A DNA stretch of 64,000 nt from Companilactobacillus nantensis DSM 16982 (GCF_001435815.1 NZ_AZFV01000001.1:124001-188000); one strand, 5' to 3'; positions 24,281-33,416 are shown, counted from the first letter of the stretch. Translations and numbers: made by a program. The notes: a model not told the origin generated them from the letters alone.

Positions 24281-24922
24281 CTACCTTGAGGACACCAGTG
24301 TAATTCGTTGACGAATATACGATTTTGATTCGATAATATCCAACAATGCTGTGGCGAAGTCCATGTAACTGATATAACTATCATCATCACTAGTATCTAG
24401 AAATTCTTCACCATCAATACGATATTTTCCAGTAGCGACACCATCTGGATCATAATTGAATGCTGGTGTTACATAGGTCCAAGCTAAATCTGAATACGAG
24501 CGTAATCGATTCAAGCTTTCACATAAAACATCAGCTAATGGCAACATTTCAGCTGGGTAATTTTCACGATCTTTAAGTTGCTTAGTATGTATTTTGTTAA
24601 TATATAGCGTTCCAGCACCACCAATTTTTAAATAACGCGTATTTGTTGTGCGTAACAAATTAGCCAAATGCGAAATACCATCGGTATGTACTGAAAATGT
24701 TGACGGTGTCCAAGCGCTGACAGCATCAATGACGGCATCATATCCGGCAATGTCATCAAACGTTAGTTCCATTAAATCCTTAATTAAAATATGCTTTGTT
24801 GGCAGTGTAATATCATCGTGCCGACGGTGAGCAACCGCTAAAACCTCATGTCCACGTTCACTGGCAGCATTAATAATTGCCTGTCCAGATTTTCCATATG
24901 CTCCTAGTACAACTAATCTCAT
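24281..24922 (-). CDS. NAD(P)-binding protein of the NmrA/SDR-a type
   Basis: 213 residues from ATG 24922, one base after the stop of the upstream AKR gene, with GGTGA before it; a longer frame inside the AKR gene is ignored. The N-terminal dinucleotide motif is V-L-G-A-Y-G-K-S-G (about 4-12), then H-R-R. Later segments (K-I-G-G-A-G-T, Y-V-T-P-A) resemble flavin-reductase-like or nucleoside-diphosphate-sugar-epimerase-like proteins. Probably an NADPH-dependent oxidoreductase or redox sensor. It is co-transcribed with the AKR gene, and a similar pair recurs at 29367-30875. Confidence 0.82.
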   Translation of the reverse strand: MRLVVLGAYGKSGQAIINAASERGHEVLAVAHRRHDDITLPTKHILIKDLMELTFDDIAGYDAVIDAVSAWTPSTFSVHTDGISHLANLLRTTNTRYLKIGGAGTLYINKIHTKQLKDRENYPAEMLPLADVLCESLNRLRSYSDLAWTYVTPAFNYDPDGVATGKYRIDGEEFLDTSDDDSYISYMDFATALLDIIESKSYIRQRITLVSSR

Positions 24923-24923
24923 T

Positions 24924-25811
24924 CTATTCACCATCTTCCCGAAAATCAAAGTCACCAGTTTTGACAAATTTAGCAAACATTTCCACTGTTTCAGGATTAT
25001 GAGGACTAAAAAATAACGTTTCCTCATTGTCTAGAGCTCGAACAGATTTTAAATCTTCATCGGTCAATTCAAAGTCACAAATGTTTAAATTTTCTGCCAT
25101 TCTATCCTTATGAACAGACTTAGGAATAATAATGACGCCGTTTTGAGTTAGATATCTTAATGCAACTTGGGGCCCCGTTTTACCGTACTTCAAGCCAATG
25201 TTTTTCAAAGTTTCATTCTTAAAGAAATCATTTTTACCTTCAGCAAATGGTCCCCAGGATTCAAGTTGGGTATTGTATTTATCTAAGTACTTACGCAATG
25301 ACCACTGTTGATTAAATATATGCGTTTCCACTTGATTAATTGCGGGTGTAACCTTACTAAATTGGACTAAATCAACATATCGATCAGGCATAAAGTTGGC
25401 AACGCCGATTGCTCGAATCTTACCCGCTTCATATAAATCTTCTAATGCTCGGTAAGCACCATAATAGTCACCATATGGTTGATGTAGTAAGACCAAATCA
25501 ATGTAATCCGTTTGTAACTTCTTTAATGATTTCTCAACAGAATCCTTTGCAGCTTCATAACCATAATTACTAATCCAAACTTTGGTAGTAACAAACACAT
25601 CGCTACGATCAATACCACTTTCTTTGAGTACAGCACCTACAGCCTCTTCGTTGTAATAGGCTTGGGCAGTATCAATCATGCGATATCCCGTTTCCAAAGC
25701 ATCTAGTACGGCTTGTTTAACTTCATCGAAATTACCTGCATCTAGAACTCCTAATCCTTCTTGAGGCATTTCAATACCGTTATTTAACTTTACCATTGGT
25801 ACATTTGTCAT
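24924..25811 (-). CDS. Aldo/keto reductase (2,5-diketo-D-gluconate reductase type)
   Basis: 295 residues. NADPH-dependent TIM barrel with D-T-A-Q-A-Y (Asp, Tyr of the tetrad), V-T-T-K-V-W (Lys) and L-V-L-L-H-Q-P-Y (His). Cofactor loop I-I-P-K-S-V-H-K-D-R is present. The loop L-L-H-Q-P-Y-G-D-Y-Y-G-A-Y-R is shared with the AKRs at 29367 and 62831, so these are close paralogues. It is divergent to LysR gene 26003 and precedes an NAD(P)-binding protein. AGGAGG lies upstream. Likely reduces small aldehydes or ketones under that LysR's control. Confidence 0.9.
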   Translation of the reverse strand: MTNVPMVKLNNGIEMPQEGLGVLDAGNFDEVKQAVLDALETGYRMIDTAQAYYNEEAVGAVLKESGIDRSDVFVTTKVWISNYGYEAAKDSVEKSLKKLQTDYIDLVLLHQPYGDYYGAYRALEDLYEAGKIRAIGVANFMPDRYVDLVQFSKVTPAINQVETHIFNQQWSLRKYLDKYNTQLESWGPFAEGKNDFFKNETLKNIGLKYGKTGPQVALRYLTQNGVIIIPKSVHKDRMAENLNICDFELTDEDLKSVRALDNEETLFFSPHNPETVEMFAKFVKTGDFDFREDGE

Positions 25812-25967
25812 TATTGTTTCCTCCTAAAAATAAAGTATCTTAAAAGATTGAGTCAACATGTCATATATTTAATTACTACTTGGCATCAAATGCGACATCA
25901 ATGTTTCAACAAAAGCTATCTTATCAGCGATTTAATTGACAGCGAAGTGACCAAAATGTTTAAATTG

Positions 25968-25986
25968 CATTAACTTTAAGTTAATG
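25968..25986. promoter_or_regulatory. Probable LysR operator
   Basis: CATTAACTTTAAGTTAATG is a perfect 9-bp inverted repeat around one T. It ends 16 bp before the LysR gene at 26003 and lies in the divergent AKR-LysR gap, so it may serve autoregulation. Confidence 0.6.
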
Positions 25987-26002
25987 GCTAGGAGAATGTA
26001 CT

Positions 26003-26893
26003 ATGATTAATCAAATTTATATGACCTTTTTACAAGTTGCCCAAAGTGGTAGTTTTTCAAAAGCATCCCAACAATTATTTATTTCACCAGTTTCCGTCAT
26101 GAAACAAATAAACAACCTAGAAATACAGTTAGAGGTGCCACTTTTCAAAAGAACCACCCAAGGAGTCACACTGACTGCAGCTGGTCAGAGTCTTTTTGAT
26201 TCAGTAACTAAAATCAACGTTACTGCTAATGCTGCCATTGAAAGTGCTCGTTCAGCGGGCCAACAGGAAAAGGAAATTATTAAAGTAGGTGCTTCCATTA
26301 TGCGTCCAGGTGTGCCACTAGTTGAAATTTGGCGTAAATACAGTGACGCTCTACAAGACTATAAATTACAAGTGGTTCCAATCAGCGATGATGATATTAC
26401 TTTGAAAAGTCCATCAGCAGAGATTGGAACTCAAATCGACTGCGTTGCCGGACCATCTGATTCTTTACAATGGCAAGAAAATTACAGTGTTCTACTATTA
26501 GGTATGGACAAATTCCGTTTGGCCGTCCCACGAACGCATCGATTGGCTGATAAAGAACGACTAACTTTTGCCGATTTAGATGGTGAAACTATTGTATTCC
26601 CACCACGTGACCAAGCCTCAATCATTGAAAAAATCTGTCAGGATATAGAAAATAATCACCCTAAAATCACAATTATTAATACAACTCGTTTTTATAACAC
26701 AGATGTCTTTAATGAATATGCAAATTCTAATAATCTACTATTAACACGTGACATCTGGCAAAATCTGCATCCATTAATGAAGACCATCCCAGTTGATTGG
26801 GACTACGAATCACCATACGGCTTAATTTACGCTAAGGAACCGTCTGATAAAATGAAACGATTTGTTTCCATTATTAGTCATGAATTAAATTAA
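26003..26893 (+). CDS. LysR-family transcriptional regulator
   Basis: 296 residues. An N-terminal winged helix (S-G-S-F-S-K-A-S-Q-Q-L, S-P-V-S-V-M-K-Q-I-N-N-L-E) is followed by the linker helix and a periplasmic-binding-type effector domain from about residue 90. It is divergent to the AKR gene at 24924 and probably controls both directions through the shared 190-bp gap. The effector is unknown; family practice suggests a substrate or product of the adjacent reductases. The ATG follows TAGGAGAA. Confidence 0.9.
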   Translation: MINQIYMTFLQVAQSGSFSKASQQLFISPVSVMKQINNLEIQLEVPLFKRTTQGVTLTAAGQSLFDSVTKINVTANAAIESARSAGQQEKEIIKVGASIMRPGVPLVEIWRKYSDALQDYKLQVVPISDDDITLKSPSAEIGTQIDCVAGPSDSLQWQENYSVLLLGMDKFRLAVPRTHRLADKERLTFADLDGETIVFPPRDQASIIEKICQDIENNHPKITIINTTRFYNTDVFNEYANSNNLLLTRDIWQNLHPLMKTIPVDWDYESPYGLIYAKEPSDKMKRFVSIISHELN

Positions 26894-26906
26894 CAAGGCA
26901 CACACG

Positions 26907-26947
26907 AAAAAAGAGTGAAAATCAGTTTACGATTTTCACTCTTTTTT
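26907..26947 (+). terminator. Intrinsic terminator after the LysR gene
   Basis: AAAAAAGAGTGAAAATC and its perfect 17-bp complement surround a 7-nt loop, ending in a T tract. Confidence 0.9.
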
Positions 26948-27096
26948 GTCAAAAAATTATTTTTGCTGAATGGCATTAACTAGTGGTTAATAAGTCTTTA
27001 GCTTTTTGAGGGCTTCGATTAGTTTGCATTTGCTAGTAATATAACCTTTGTTCAAAACGATATATTTCAAATCATAAATTTAAGGAGAAACATATA

Positions 27097-27849
27097 ATGA
27101 CTACAAATAAATTACAAAATAAAATTGCGGTTGTAACCGGTGGCGGTTCAGGAATTGGTAAAGAAATTGCGTTAAAGTTAGCCCAAGAAGGTGCCCAAGT
27201 TACGATTATTGGACGAACTGAAGCAACTTTACAAGATTCAGCGAATCAACATACAAATATTAATTACCAAGTAACAGATGTCACTTCTAAAGAATCCGTG
27301 GCTGCTTTAATGGACAAAATAAAAGCTAATTACGGTCATCTAGATATTCTTGTCAATAACGCTGGTGTCGCACCCGTCACACCCCTAAGTGATGTTAAAG
27401 ATAAGGAGATCACCACAACTTTCAAAATAAATGTATTTGGTATCATTTACATGACTCAGGCAGCTTTACCGTTATTAAAAGTTAACCAAAGTAACATCAT
27501 CAATATTTCTTCGACTGTTGCTGATCGACCAATGGCTAATATGTCCGTATATTCCGCAAGTAAAGCTGCTGTTCGGGCGTTAACCGTTTCATGGGCTAAA
27601 GAATTGGCACACGATAATGTTCGAGTAAACACCGTCAATGTTGGACCTATCGAAACACCAATTTATGACAAAACAGATCTAACCCCTGAAGAAGCTAAAG
27701 CACATCACGATGGTGTTGCTAAAAATATCTTATTAGGTCACTTTGGTCAACCAGCTGATATTGCAAATGCCGTAGCATTCTTAGCATCTGATGATGCCGA
27801 ATTTGTCACAGCGGCGGACTATAAAGTAGACGGTGGCTTTCTAGCCTAA
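27097..27849 (+). CDS. Short-chain dehydrogenase/reductase (classical)
   Basis: 250 residues, the classical SDR length. Cofactor motif T-G-G-G-S-G-I-G (14-21) with G-R-T after strand two, N-N-A-G (about 88-91), catalytic S-S and Y-S-A-S-K (Tyr and Lys near 152-156), then the P-G-I/P-I-E-T pattern and the C-terminal D-G-G-F. The Arg after the second strand suggests NADP. AAGGAGAAA lies before the ATG. A stand-alone gene with its own upstream region. Substrate unknown. Confidence 0.9.
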   Translation: MTTNKLQNKIAVVTGGGSGIGKEIALKLAQEGAQVTIIGRTEATLQDSANQHTNINYQVTDVTSKESVAALMDKIKANYGHLDILVNNAGVAPVTPLSDVKDKEITTTFKINVFGIIYMTQAALPLLKVNQSNIINISSTVADRPMANMSVYSASKAAVRALTVSWAKELAHDNVRVNTVNVGPIETPIYDKTDLTPEEAKAHHDGVAKNILLGHFGQPADIANAVAFLASDDAEFVTAADYKVDGGFLA

Positions 27850-28137
27850 TTTATAGCAAGAGAGAAACAAAATACCTTTCGTAGTCGCATTTTAAAGTAT
27901 TAAAGTGAAGGTATTATTAAAGCACAAAAGTTAACTAATCTCATTCAAGAAATTGCAGATAAAATGATACCTCTCCAGTTCAAATTTCGTTGGCCTGGTT
28001 ATTGAATCAAAAATCTTGGATTGTCCAGTAGCAAAACTTAATAAACCGCGAAAAACGCTAGTGCTACAGATATTACGTAAATTGAAAATGAGTTAAGACA
28101 AGTATACACATTTTCAATTGAATAGTGTTACATTCGA
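27850..28137. other. Non-coding stretch with possible gene remnant
   Basis: No gene is supported here. On the minus strand an open stretch of about 50 codons (reading S-V-F-R-G-L-L-S-F-A-T-G-Q) ends near 27931, but it has no start or ribosome binding site and no recognised family. It may be a gene remnant. The MITE follows. Confidence 0.4.
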
Positions 28138-28144
28138 TTACTGA

Positions 28145-28271
28145 GGTTCTTTCTCAAACTTAGTTACTTTTAAAAAGAACGACAAATAAGAGTGAGTAAA
28201 TTCCAGTTTTACTAGGATTTATTCACTCTTATTTTTTTCAATCATACCCTAACCAAGTATGAGAAAGAAAC
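28145..28271. mobile_element. ISL3-type MITE (127 bp)
   Basis: Left end GGTTCTTTCTCAAACTTAG and right end CTAACCAAGTATGAGAAAGA are near-complements and match the ISL3 element. A perfect 7-bp direct repeat TTACTGA flanks it (28138-28144 and 28272-28278). The centre carries hairpin arms AATAAGAGTGAGTAAAT and ATTTATTCACTCTTATT. It has no coding sequence. Confidence 0.88.
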
Positions 28272-28311
28272 TTACTGATTTTTGCTTTAAAACTAACCAT
28301 GTTCCTATTTT

Positions 28312-29364
28312 CTAATTCAAAGTACTCATATCAATCACAAACCGATAATGCACGTCACTATCAATCACCCGTTGATAAGCGGCTGGAACATCGTTGATTC
28401 CAATCATTTCAATCATTGGTTTAACATCATTTTCAGCTGCAAAGTTTAACATTTCTTGTGTCATAGCAATTCCGCCGACATTGGAAACGGTCATTGTCGC
28501 TTGCTTATTAAACATATTTAAAATATTAAACTCCTGCTCCTCTGCTGTTAAACCAACAAAACAAAAGATACCGTTAACATTCAACAATTTGAGATAGTTA
28601 TCTAAATCCAATTTAACTGCCACAGTATTCAAAATAAAATCAAATTTACCAGCCAACCGATCAAAATCATGATCAGTTTTCAAAATCTCATAACTGTTTG
28701 CCCCAAATTGGTTGGCCTCATTTCGTTTGCTTTCTGAATGGCCCAGCACGGTAACTTCTGCTCCCATCTTGCTGGCAAACTGAACTGCAATATGGCCTAA
28801 ACCACCCAATCCAACGATTGCTACTTTAGAACCTTTACCAACACCATATCGTTTTAACGGATTATAGGTTGTAATACCAGCACAAAGTAATGGACTAGCA
28901 ACTGCTAAATCAATTTTATCCGGAATATCCAAAACAAAGTGATCTTTGACAACTAACGATTGTGAATAACCTCCAGCAGTGATGTTACCTTCATAATCAG
29001 GCGAATTGAATACTGCAACAACACCTTTTTCACAAAATTGTTCTTGACCAGCTTTACAATATTTACACTTACCACATGAATCTACAAAACAACCTACTCC
29101 AACGCGGTCGCCAACTTTATGATCTTTAACATCCGAACCGACAGCGCTCACAATACCTGTAATTTCATGTCCTGGCACAACTGGATGTTGAAAATTATCT
29201 ATCATTTCGACTTGAGCAATATCCGAATGACAAATACCACAATATTTTATATCAATCGCAACATCATCTGGTCGTAAAGAACGTCTTGTTATTACTGTAT
29301 GATGAAATGAATCAAATGCTGAATGATCTGCTACTAAAGCTTTAACTTTTTCCAATTTATTCAC
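28312..29364 (-). CDS. Zinc-dependent NAD(P) alcohol dehydrogenase (cinnamyl-alcohol-dehydrogenase-like)
   Basis: 350 residues of the medium-chain family. Catalytic zinc ligands lie in Y-C-G-I-C-H-S-D (Cys) and G-H-E (His-Glu near 67-68). The structural zinc loop C-G-K-C-K-Y-C-K-A-G-Q-E-Q-F-C is complete. The Rossmann motif G-L-G-G-L-G-H (about 177-183) is followed by G-H-S-E-S-K-R, consistent with NADP preference as in YahK/AdhC-type broad aldehyde reductases. It begins 2 bp after the AKR stop, so the two are co-transcribed in the operon 31286-28312. Confidence 0.92.
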   Translation of the reverse strand: MNKLEKVKALVADHSAFDSFHHTVITRRSLRPDDVAIDIKYCGICHSDIAQVEMIDNFQHPVVPGHEITGIVSAVGSDVKDHKVGDRVGVGCFVDSCGKCKYCKAGQEQFCEKGVVAVFNSPDYEGNITAGGYSQSLVVKDHFVLDIPDKIDLAVASPLLCAGITTYNPLKRYGVGKGSKVAIVGLGGLGHIAVQFASKMGAEVTVLGHSESKRNEANQFGANSYEILKTDHDFDRLAGKFDFILNTVAVKLDLDNYLKLLNVNGIFCFVGLTAEEQEFNILNMFNKQATMTVSNVGGIAMTQEMLNFAAENDVKPMIEMIGINDVPAAYQRVIDSDVHYRFVIDMSTLN

Positions 29365-29366
29365 TC

Positions 29367-30218
29367 CTATTGTTCAAATGTAATTCCATGTAAACGATAA
29401 ACCTCATTCAAATCATGAATATTTAAAATCAAAGGCTTTTTTTGATCAAGATGTTCGATTTGAATCATATCTTGGTCCGATAATTCAAAATCATCAATAT
29501 CAAAATTTTGTTGAATCCGTTCTAAATGAACCGACTTAGGAATCGCAATAATATGACTCTGATATAACCAACGCAAAACTACTTGAGCTGGTGTTTTACC
29601 ATATTGTGCTCCAATTGTTGAAAAAATTTCATTATGGAAAATACCTTGCCGACCTTCTGCAAAAGGTGCCCAAGCCATTGTTCTAATTCCATAGCAATCC
29701 ATAACTGAACGTAATTCTTTTTCTTGCCAAAATGGATGCATTTCCACTTGATTAATAGCTGGAACTATTTCATGTGTCAAAATTAAATCTGCCAAACGAT
29801 TAGCTTCAAAATTGCAAACACCAATTGCTCTAATTTTTCCAGATTGATATAGTTCTTCCATCGCACGCCAAGCCCCATGATAATCACCATAAGGCATATG
29901 AATTAGATATAAATCTAAATAATCTGTTTGCAAATTTTCTAATGTTTTGGCAAAGGAAACCTTCGTTTTCTCGTAACTAGCATCTTGAATCCAAACTTTA
30001 GATGCAATAAAAATTTCATCACGGGGTACGCCACTCTTTTGAATCGCATTACCAACAGCAGTTTCATTTCCATACGTTGCAGCGGTATCTAACAGGCGAT
30101 AGCCAGTTGTTAATGCATCAATAACACTTGTCTCACATTGCTTTAAATCAGTTATTTGAAATACTCCATAACCTTTAGCTGGCATTTCCACACCATTGTT
30201 TAACTTAATTGTTCCCAT
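29367..30218 (-). CDS. Aldo/keto reductase (2,5-diketo-D-gluconate reductase type)
   Basis: 283 residues. Tetrad residues sit in D-T-A-A-T-Y, I-A-S-K-V-W and Y-L-I-H-M-P-Y. The cofactor loop is I-A-I-P-K-S-V-H-L-E-R. Close paralogue of the AKRs at 24924 and 62831 (shared P-Y-G-D-Y-H-G-A-W/Y-R loop). It lies between an NAD(P)-binding protein and a zinc alcohol dehydrogenase, so this operon bundles three different carbonyl-reducing enzymes. Expected NADPH-dependent; substrate unknown. Confidence 0.9.
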   Translation of the reverse strand: MGTIKLNNGVEMPAKGYGVFQITDLKQCETSVIDALTTGYRLLDTAATYGNETAVGNAIQKSGVPRDEIFIASKVWIQDASYEKTKVSFAKTLENLQTDYLDLYLIHMPYGDYHGAWRAMEELYQSGKIRAIGVCNFEANRLADLILTHEIVPAINQVEMHPFWQEKELRSVMDCYGIRTMAWAPFAEGRQGIFHNEIFSTIGAQYGKTPAQVVLRWLYQSHIIAIPKSVHLERIQQNFDIDDFELSDQDMIQIEHLDQKKPLILNIHDLNEVYRLHGITFEQ

Positions 30219-30233
30219 TAAATAACTTCCTTT

Positions 30234-30875
30234 CTACATCCAACTCGGTTTATCACCATTTGTATTGGGTTTACTCAAACCAACACTTGCTTTTTGATAT
30301 TGTTCAGGATTATTAATAACCTTTAAAGCAAAATCAGCCACACTAGCTCGTGATACTTCTGTCCCTGTTAATGGTTGATTTAAATTTTTTTCTTCATAAT
30401 CAATTTCATCATTATTAGTTAACCATGAAGGTCGAATTTCCGTATAAATCACTCCTGAATCAATCAATAATTGAGCCGATTTACGAAAACCTGGCAAAAA
30501 TGCAGCAATCGCTTGTTCATTCCATTGACCAAATTTACCAGATAATTCATGGTGAGCACCTAAGGCACTGATAAAAATTAATCGTTGTTTATTCGTTTGT
30601 CTCATTGCTGCCAAAATACTCTCTGTTTGGTCAGCTAAATTAGTTCCGCCAACATTTGAATATATAATGTCAGCAGGTTTCATAGCATTAGCTAATTCGG
30701 TAGTCTCCAAAACATCCCCATCAACCAAAGTGACACGTTTGTTATCAGAATATTCATCTAAACGTTTCGCATTTCTCAAAAATAAAATCAACTCATCATC
30801 TGTTTCATTCAAAAGACGCTTAGTTAAAATTTGAGCTGTGGCACCATGAGCACCAACAATCATTACTTTTTTCAT
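30234..30875 (-). CDS. NAD(P)-binding protein of the NmrA/SDR-a type
   Basis: 213 residues, the same length as the neighbour-type protein at 24281. Starts M-K-K-V-M-I-V-G-A-H-G-A-T-A-Q with the G-x-H-G-x-T dinucleotide loop; then I-F-I-S-A-L-G-A-H and Y-T-E-I-R-P-S-W-L follow the NAD(P)H-binding (NmrA-like) pattern. It lacks a clear Y-x-x-x-K catalytic pair, so it could be a reductase or a redox-sensing protein. 15 bp separate it from the downstream AKR, in one operon. Confidence 0.85.
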   Translation of the reverse strand: MKKVMIVGAHGATAQILTKRLLNETDDELILFLRNAKRLDEYSDNKRVTLVDGDVLETTELANAMKPADIIYSNVGGTNLADQTESILAAMRQTNKQRLIFISALGAHHELSGKFGQWNEQAIAAFLPGFRKSAQLLIDSGVIYTEIRPSWLTNNDEIDYEEKNLNQPLTGTEVSRASVADFALKVINNPEQYQKASVGLSKPNTNGDKPSWM

Positions 30876-30893
30876 AAAATAAAACCTTCTTTT

Positions 30894-31286
30894 TTATTGT
30901 CTAGGTACAATATTTAAAGTTGAACTTTGTGGTCCTGACTGAAGCATGGGTGCTAAATAGGCACTGTCCGCATACTTAATCTTATAAGCTTGATCGATTT
31001 GCTTAATTAACTGACTATCAGTAATTGGTTTAAAACTAATTTCAAAGTTCCCACCAGCTAAGTGCATTCGACCGGCTTTTTGTTGCACCGCTGACCGATA
31101 CCAACGTGATTGTTGTCCATTCCAGGCTCGAACATATAATTTTTTATCAACGACGACTGACCAGATCCATGTTGGTGTTCCATAAGTTTTTCCATCACTG
31201 TAAAATGGTGAAATTCTTAAATCATCAGCCTGAGAAAATTGTTCCATCTGTTCATCACTCAAAGTTGAAGTTTTGATTTCTTTCAT
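30894..31286 (-). CDS. DUF2255-family protein
   Basis: 130 residues from ATG 31286, which is 8 nt after GGAGG; an upstream extension to 31343 is rejected. The whole family pattern is seen: L-R-I-S-P-F-Y-S-D-G-K-T-Y-G-T-P-T-W-I-W-S-V-V-V, then Y-V-R-A-W-N-G-Q-Q-S-R-W-Y, A-G-R and Y-L-A-P-M. The fold resembles FMN-binding split-barrel-like domains, but the function is not established. It is the first gene of the oxidoreductase operon and divergent to LysR 31405, hinting at a redox role. Confidence 0.88.
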   Translation of the reverse strand: MKEIKTSTLSDEQMEQFSQADDLRISPFYSDGKTYGTPTWIWSVVVDKKLYVRAWNGQQSRWYRSAVQQKAGRMHLAGGNFEISFKPITDSQLIKQIDQAYKIKYADSAYLAPMLQSGPQSSTLNIVPRQ

Positions 31287-31338
31287 AATTGATTCCTCCA
31301 TTAAGTCCCTGTCGTTCACAAGTAATACCTTAAGGCTT

Positions 31339-31353
31339 GACATGTGTCATGTC
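31339..31353. promoter_or_regulatory. Probable LysR operator
   Basis: GACATGTGTCATGTC is a perfect 6-bp inverted repeat around TGT. It overlaps a TTGACA-like box in the gap between the DUF2255 operon and the divergent LysR gene. Confidence 0.55.
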
Positions 31354-31404
31354 TAATGCTTAGGTTTAATTGAAATATATGTTTTTTTGTTATAGGAGGT
31401 AATT

Positions 31405-32277
31405 ATGGAATTACGTGTACTCAGATACTTTCAAGCTGTCGTCCGTGAACGAAATATCAGCCGTGCTGCTGAACAACTGCACGTTTCTCAACCAGCCGTA
31501 TCTCGTCAGCTGAAAAGTTTAGAAGATGAATTAGGAGTTACTTTGTTTGAACGTGGTAGCCGTAATATTGAATTGACAAGCAGTGGCGAATACTTCTCAG
31601 CACAAGTGAATCAGATCTTATCATTAACTGATAAAACTCTGAAGAATATCCATGAAGATCAAGATATTACTGGCTCAGTCGTTATCGGTGCTGCTGAAGC
31701 TCGTAGTTTTATCAATGTTGCTCAATCGATTCACGCTTTACGAAAATCCTATCCACATATTCAGACTAATATTGTTAGTACTAATGCTGATGAAATCCGT
31801 TCACAATTGAAATCAGGAGTTTACGATTTTGGCGTCGTCATGGAACCTGCTGACAAAAGTGATTATGACTTTATAAGTTTGCCAGGTGAAAGTCGTTGGG
31901 GATTATTAGTTCCTAACAGTTCACCACTTGCCAAAAAAGACCACTTAGCATTAAGTGATCTCGAAGGCAATGACATTATCATTTCCGGTCAAAAAGGAAT
32001 GTTAAATTTATTAAAGAGTTGGTATGGTGAAAGTAAACGCAAATTCAATATTGTGGCAACTTATACCTTGCTGTATAACGCTTCTCTACTAGTTTCGGCT
32101 GGCGTTGGATATGCACTTTGCCTAGATGGTATTATCAATACCAATCAATCTGATTTAAATTTTATTCCCTTAGAACCACGACACACAGCTGGAGCCAGTT
32201 TAGTTTGGCAAAAGGACATTCGACTTTCATTAGCTGCCGATGCATTTCTTAAACAAATAACTTCTGATCTTAATTGA
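31405..32277 (+). CDS. LysR-family transcriptional regulator
   Basis: 290 residues. The helix-turn-helix shows R-N-I-S-R-A-A-E-Q-L-H-V-S-Q-P-A-V-S-R-Q-L-K-S-L-E, then G-V-T-L-F-E-R-G-S-R. An effector domain follows (V-V-I-G-A-A-E at about 93-99). It is divergent to the DUF2255-NmrA-AKR-ADH operon and upstream of the alpha/beta hydrolase gene, either of which it may control. ATAGGAGG lies 7 nt before the ATG. Confidence 0.9.
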   Translation: MELRVLRYFQAVVRERNISRAAEQLHVSQPAVSRQLKSLEDELGVTLFERGSRNIELTSSGEYFSAQVNQILSLTDKTLKNIHEDQDITGSVVIGAAEARSFINVAQSIHALRKSYPHIQTNIVSTNADEIRSQLKSGVYDFGVVMEPADKSDYDFISLPGESRWGLLVPNSSPLAKKDHLALSDLEGNDIIISGQKGMLNLLKSWYGESKRKFNIVATYTLLYNASLLVSAGVGYALCLDGIINTNQSDLNFIPLEPRHTAGASLVWQKDIRLSLAADAFLKQITSDLN

Positions 32278-32402
32278 TACTTTACGTTATATTAATTTAA
32301 TGAGTATGTTTTGTAGTTATACTAATCCATTGATTGTAAGTATTAGTAATTTTAGGATTTCCTTTTTATAATGAATTTATCAAATAACAAAAGAGGAATA
32401 TT

Positions 32403-33416
32403 ATGGATAAAGAAAAGGATTTACCAACATATCCTGCTGGTATTAAAAATGTTCAATCAAGAAATACTGACCTACCTACTGGTGATCAAAGTAATGGGGC
32501 TGATAATTGGTATACAAGTGACAAGTTTGACAAAACTCCAGTAACTTTTAAGAATCTTTATGGCATGTCAATTGCTGGCAATTTATTTACACCAAAAGAT
32601 TTAAATAAAATGATAACTCACCCTGCGATCGTGGTCGGTGCACCAAATGGTGCCGTCAAAGAACAATCAGCTAATCTGTACGCTACTAAAATGGCTGAAT
32701 ATGGGTTTGTAACTTTATCATTTGATCAAGTTTTCTGGGGTGAAAGTGATGGTTCTCCTCGAAATGCCATGGCCCCTGACTTATACTCGGAAAGTTTCTC
32801 AGCCGCTGCAGATTACTTCACAAAATTAGAATACGTTGATAATGACAAAATTGGTGTTCTTGGTATTTGTGCCTCTGGCAGTTTTGCTTTAAACGAGGCT
32901 AAAATTGATACACGACTCAAAGCAATTGCTACTGTTAGTTTAACTGATATGGGTGCAGTTGCCCGTGGTCAACGGGATGCTATGGGTAAAACTGCCATGG
33001 TTGACCAAGCTTCAAATCAACGTACTCAAGAAATGGCTGGACAAGCGATTGCTTATACAAGTGGAACCCCAGAGGAAATCAATGAAAATTCTGATGCCTT
33101 CTCTAAAGAATTTTATGATTTCTACCGTACACAACGTGGTGCCGCTGCAACAACTACTCACCCAACATTAACCAGTTTTGCTAAATTGCTAAACTTTTAC
33201 TCATTAAGTGACTTAGAAACTGTTTCACCACGTCCATTACTATTCATTGCTGGTGAAAAAGCTATTTCCTTTGGGTTTAGTGAGGATGCTTATAAAGCTG
33301 CCAATGAACCTAAAGAACTTTACAAAGTGCCTAATGCTGGACATGTAGATTTATATGATAAAACCGATTTAATTCCATTTGCCAAATTAAATGATTTTTT
33401 CAATAATAATTTGTAA
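32403..33416 (+). CDS. Alpha/beta hydrolase of the dienelactone-hydrolase-like group
   Basis: 337 residues without a signal peptide. The nucleophile elbow reads V-L-G-I-C-A-S-G-S-F, placing a cysteine where many hydrolases have serine; this G-I-C-A/G-S pattern is normal in the DLH/YcjY-like group. The acid and histidine appear in the C-terminal D-L and G-H-V-D-L-Y-D (about 315-321). N-terminal W-Y-T-S-D-K-F-D precedes the strand entering the fold. AGAGGAAT is upstream of the ATG. Its substrate is unknown; context with LysR and reductases suggests xenobiotic or aldehyde/ester metabolism. Confidence 0.85.
   Translation: MDKEKDLPTYPAGIKNVQSRNTDLPTGDQSNGADNWYTSDKFDKTPVTFKNLYGMSIAGNLFTPKDLNKMITHPAIVVGAPNGAVKEQSANLYATKMAEYGFVTLSFDQVFWGESDGSPRNAMAPDLYSESFSAAADYFTKLEYVDNDKIGVLGICASGSFALNEAKIDTRLKAIATVSLTDMGAVARGQRDAMGKTAMVDQASNQRTQEMAGQAIAYTSGTPEEINENSDAFSKEFYDFYRTQRGAAATTTHPTLTSFAKLLNFYSLSDLETVSPRPLLFIAGEKAISFGFSEDAYKAANEPKELYKVPNAGHVDLYDKTDLIPFAKLNDFFNNNL

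Noticed and set aside
24069-24311. Plus-strand frame over repeat R3
   Set aside because: It lies in the repeat tail and runs into the opposite-strand gene; it has no ribosome binding site.
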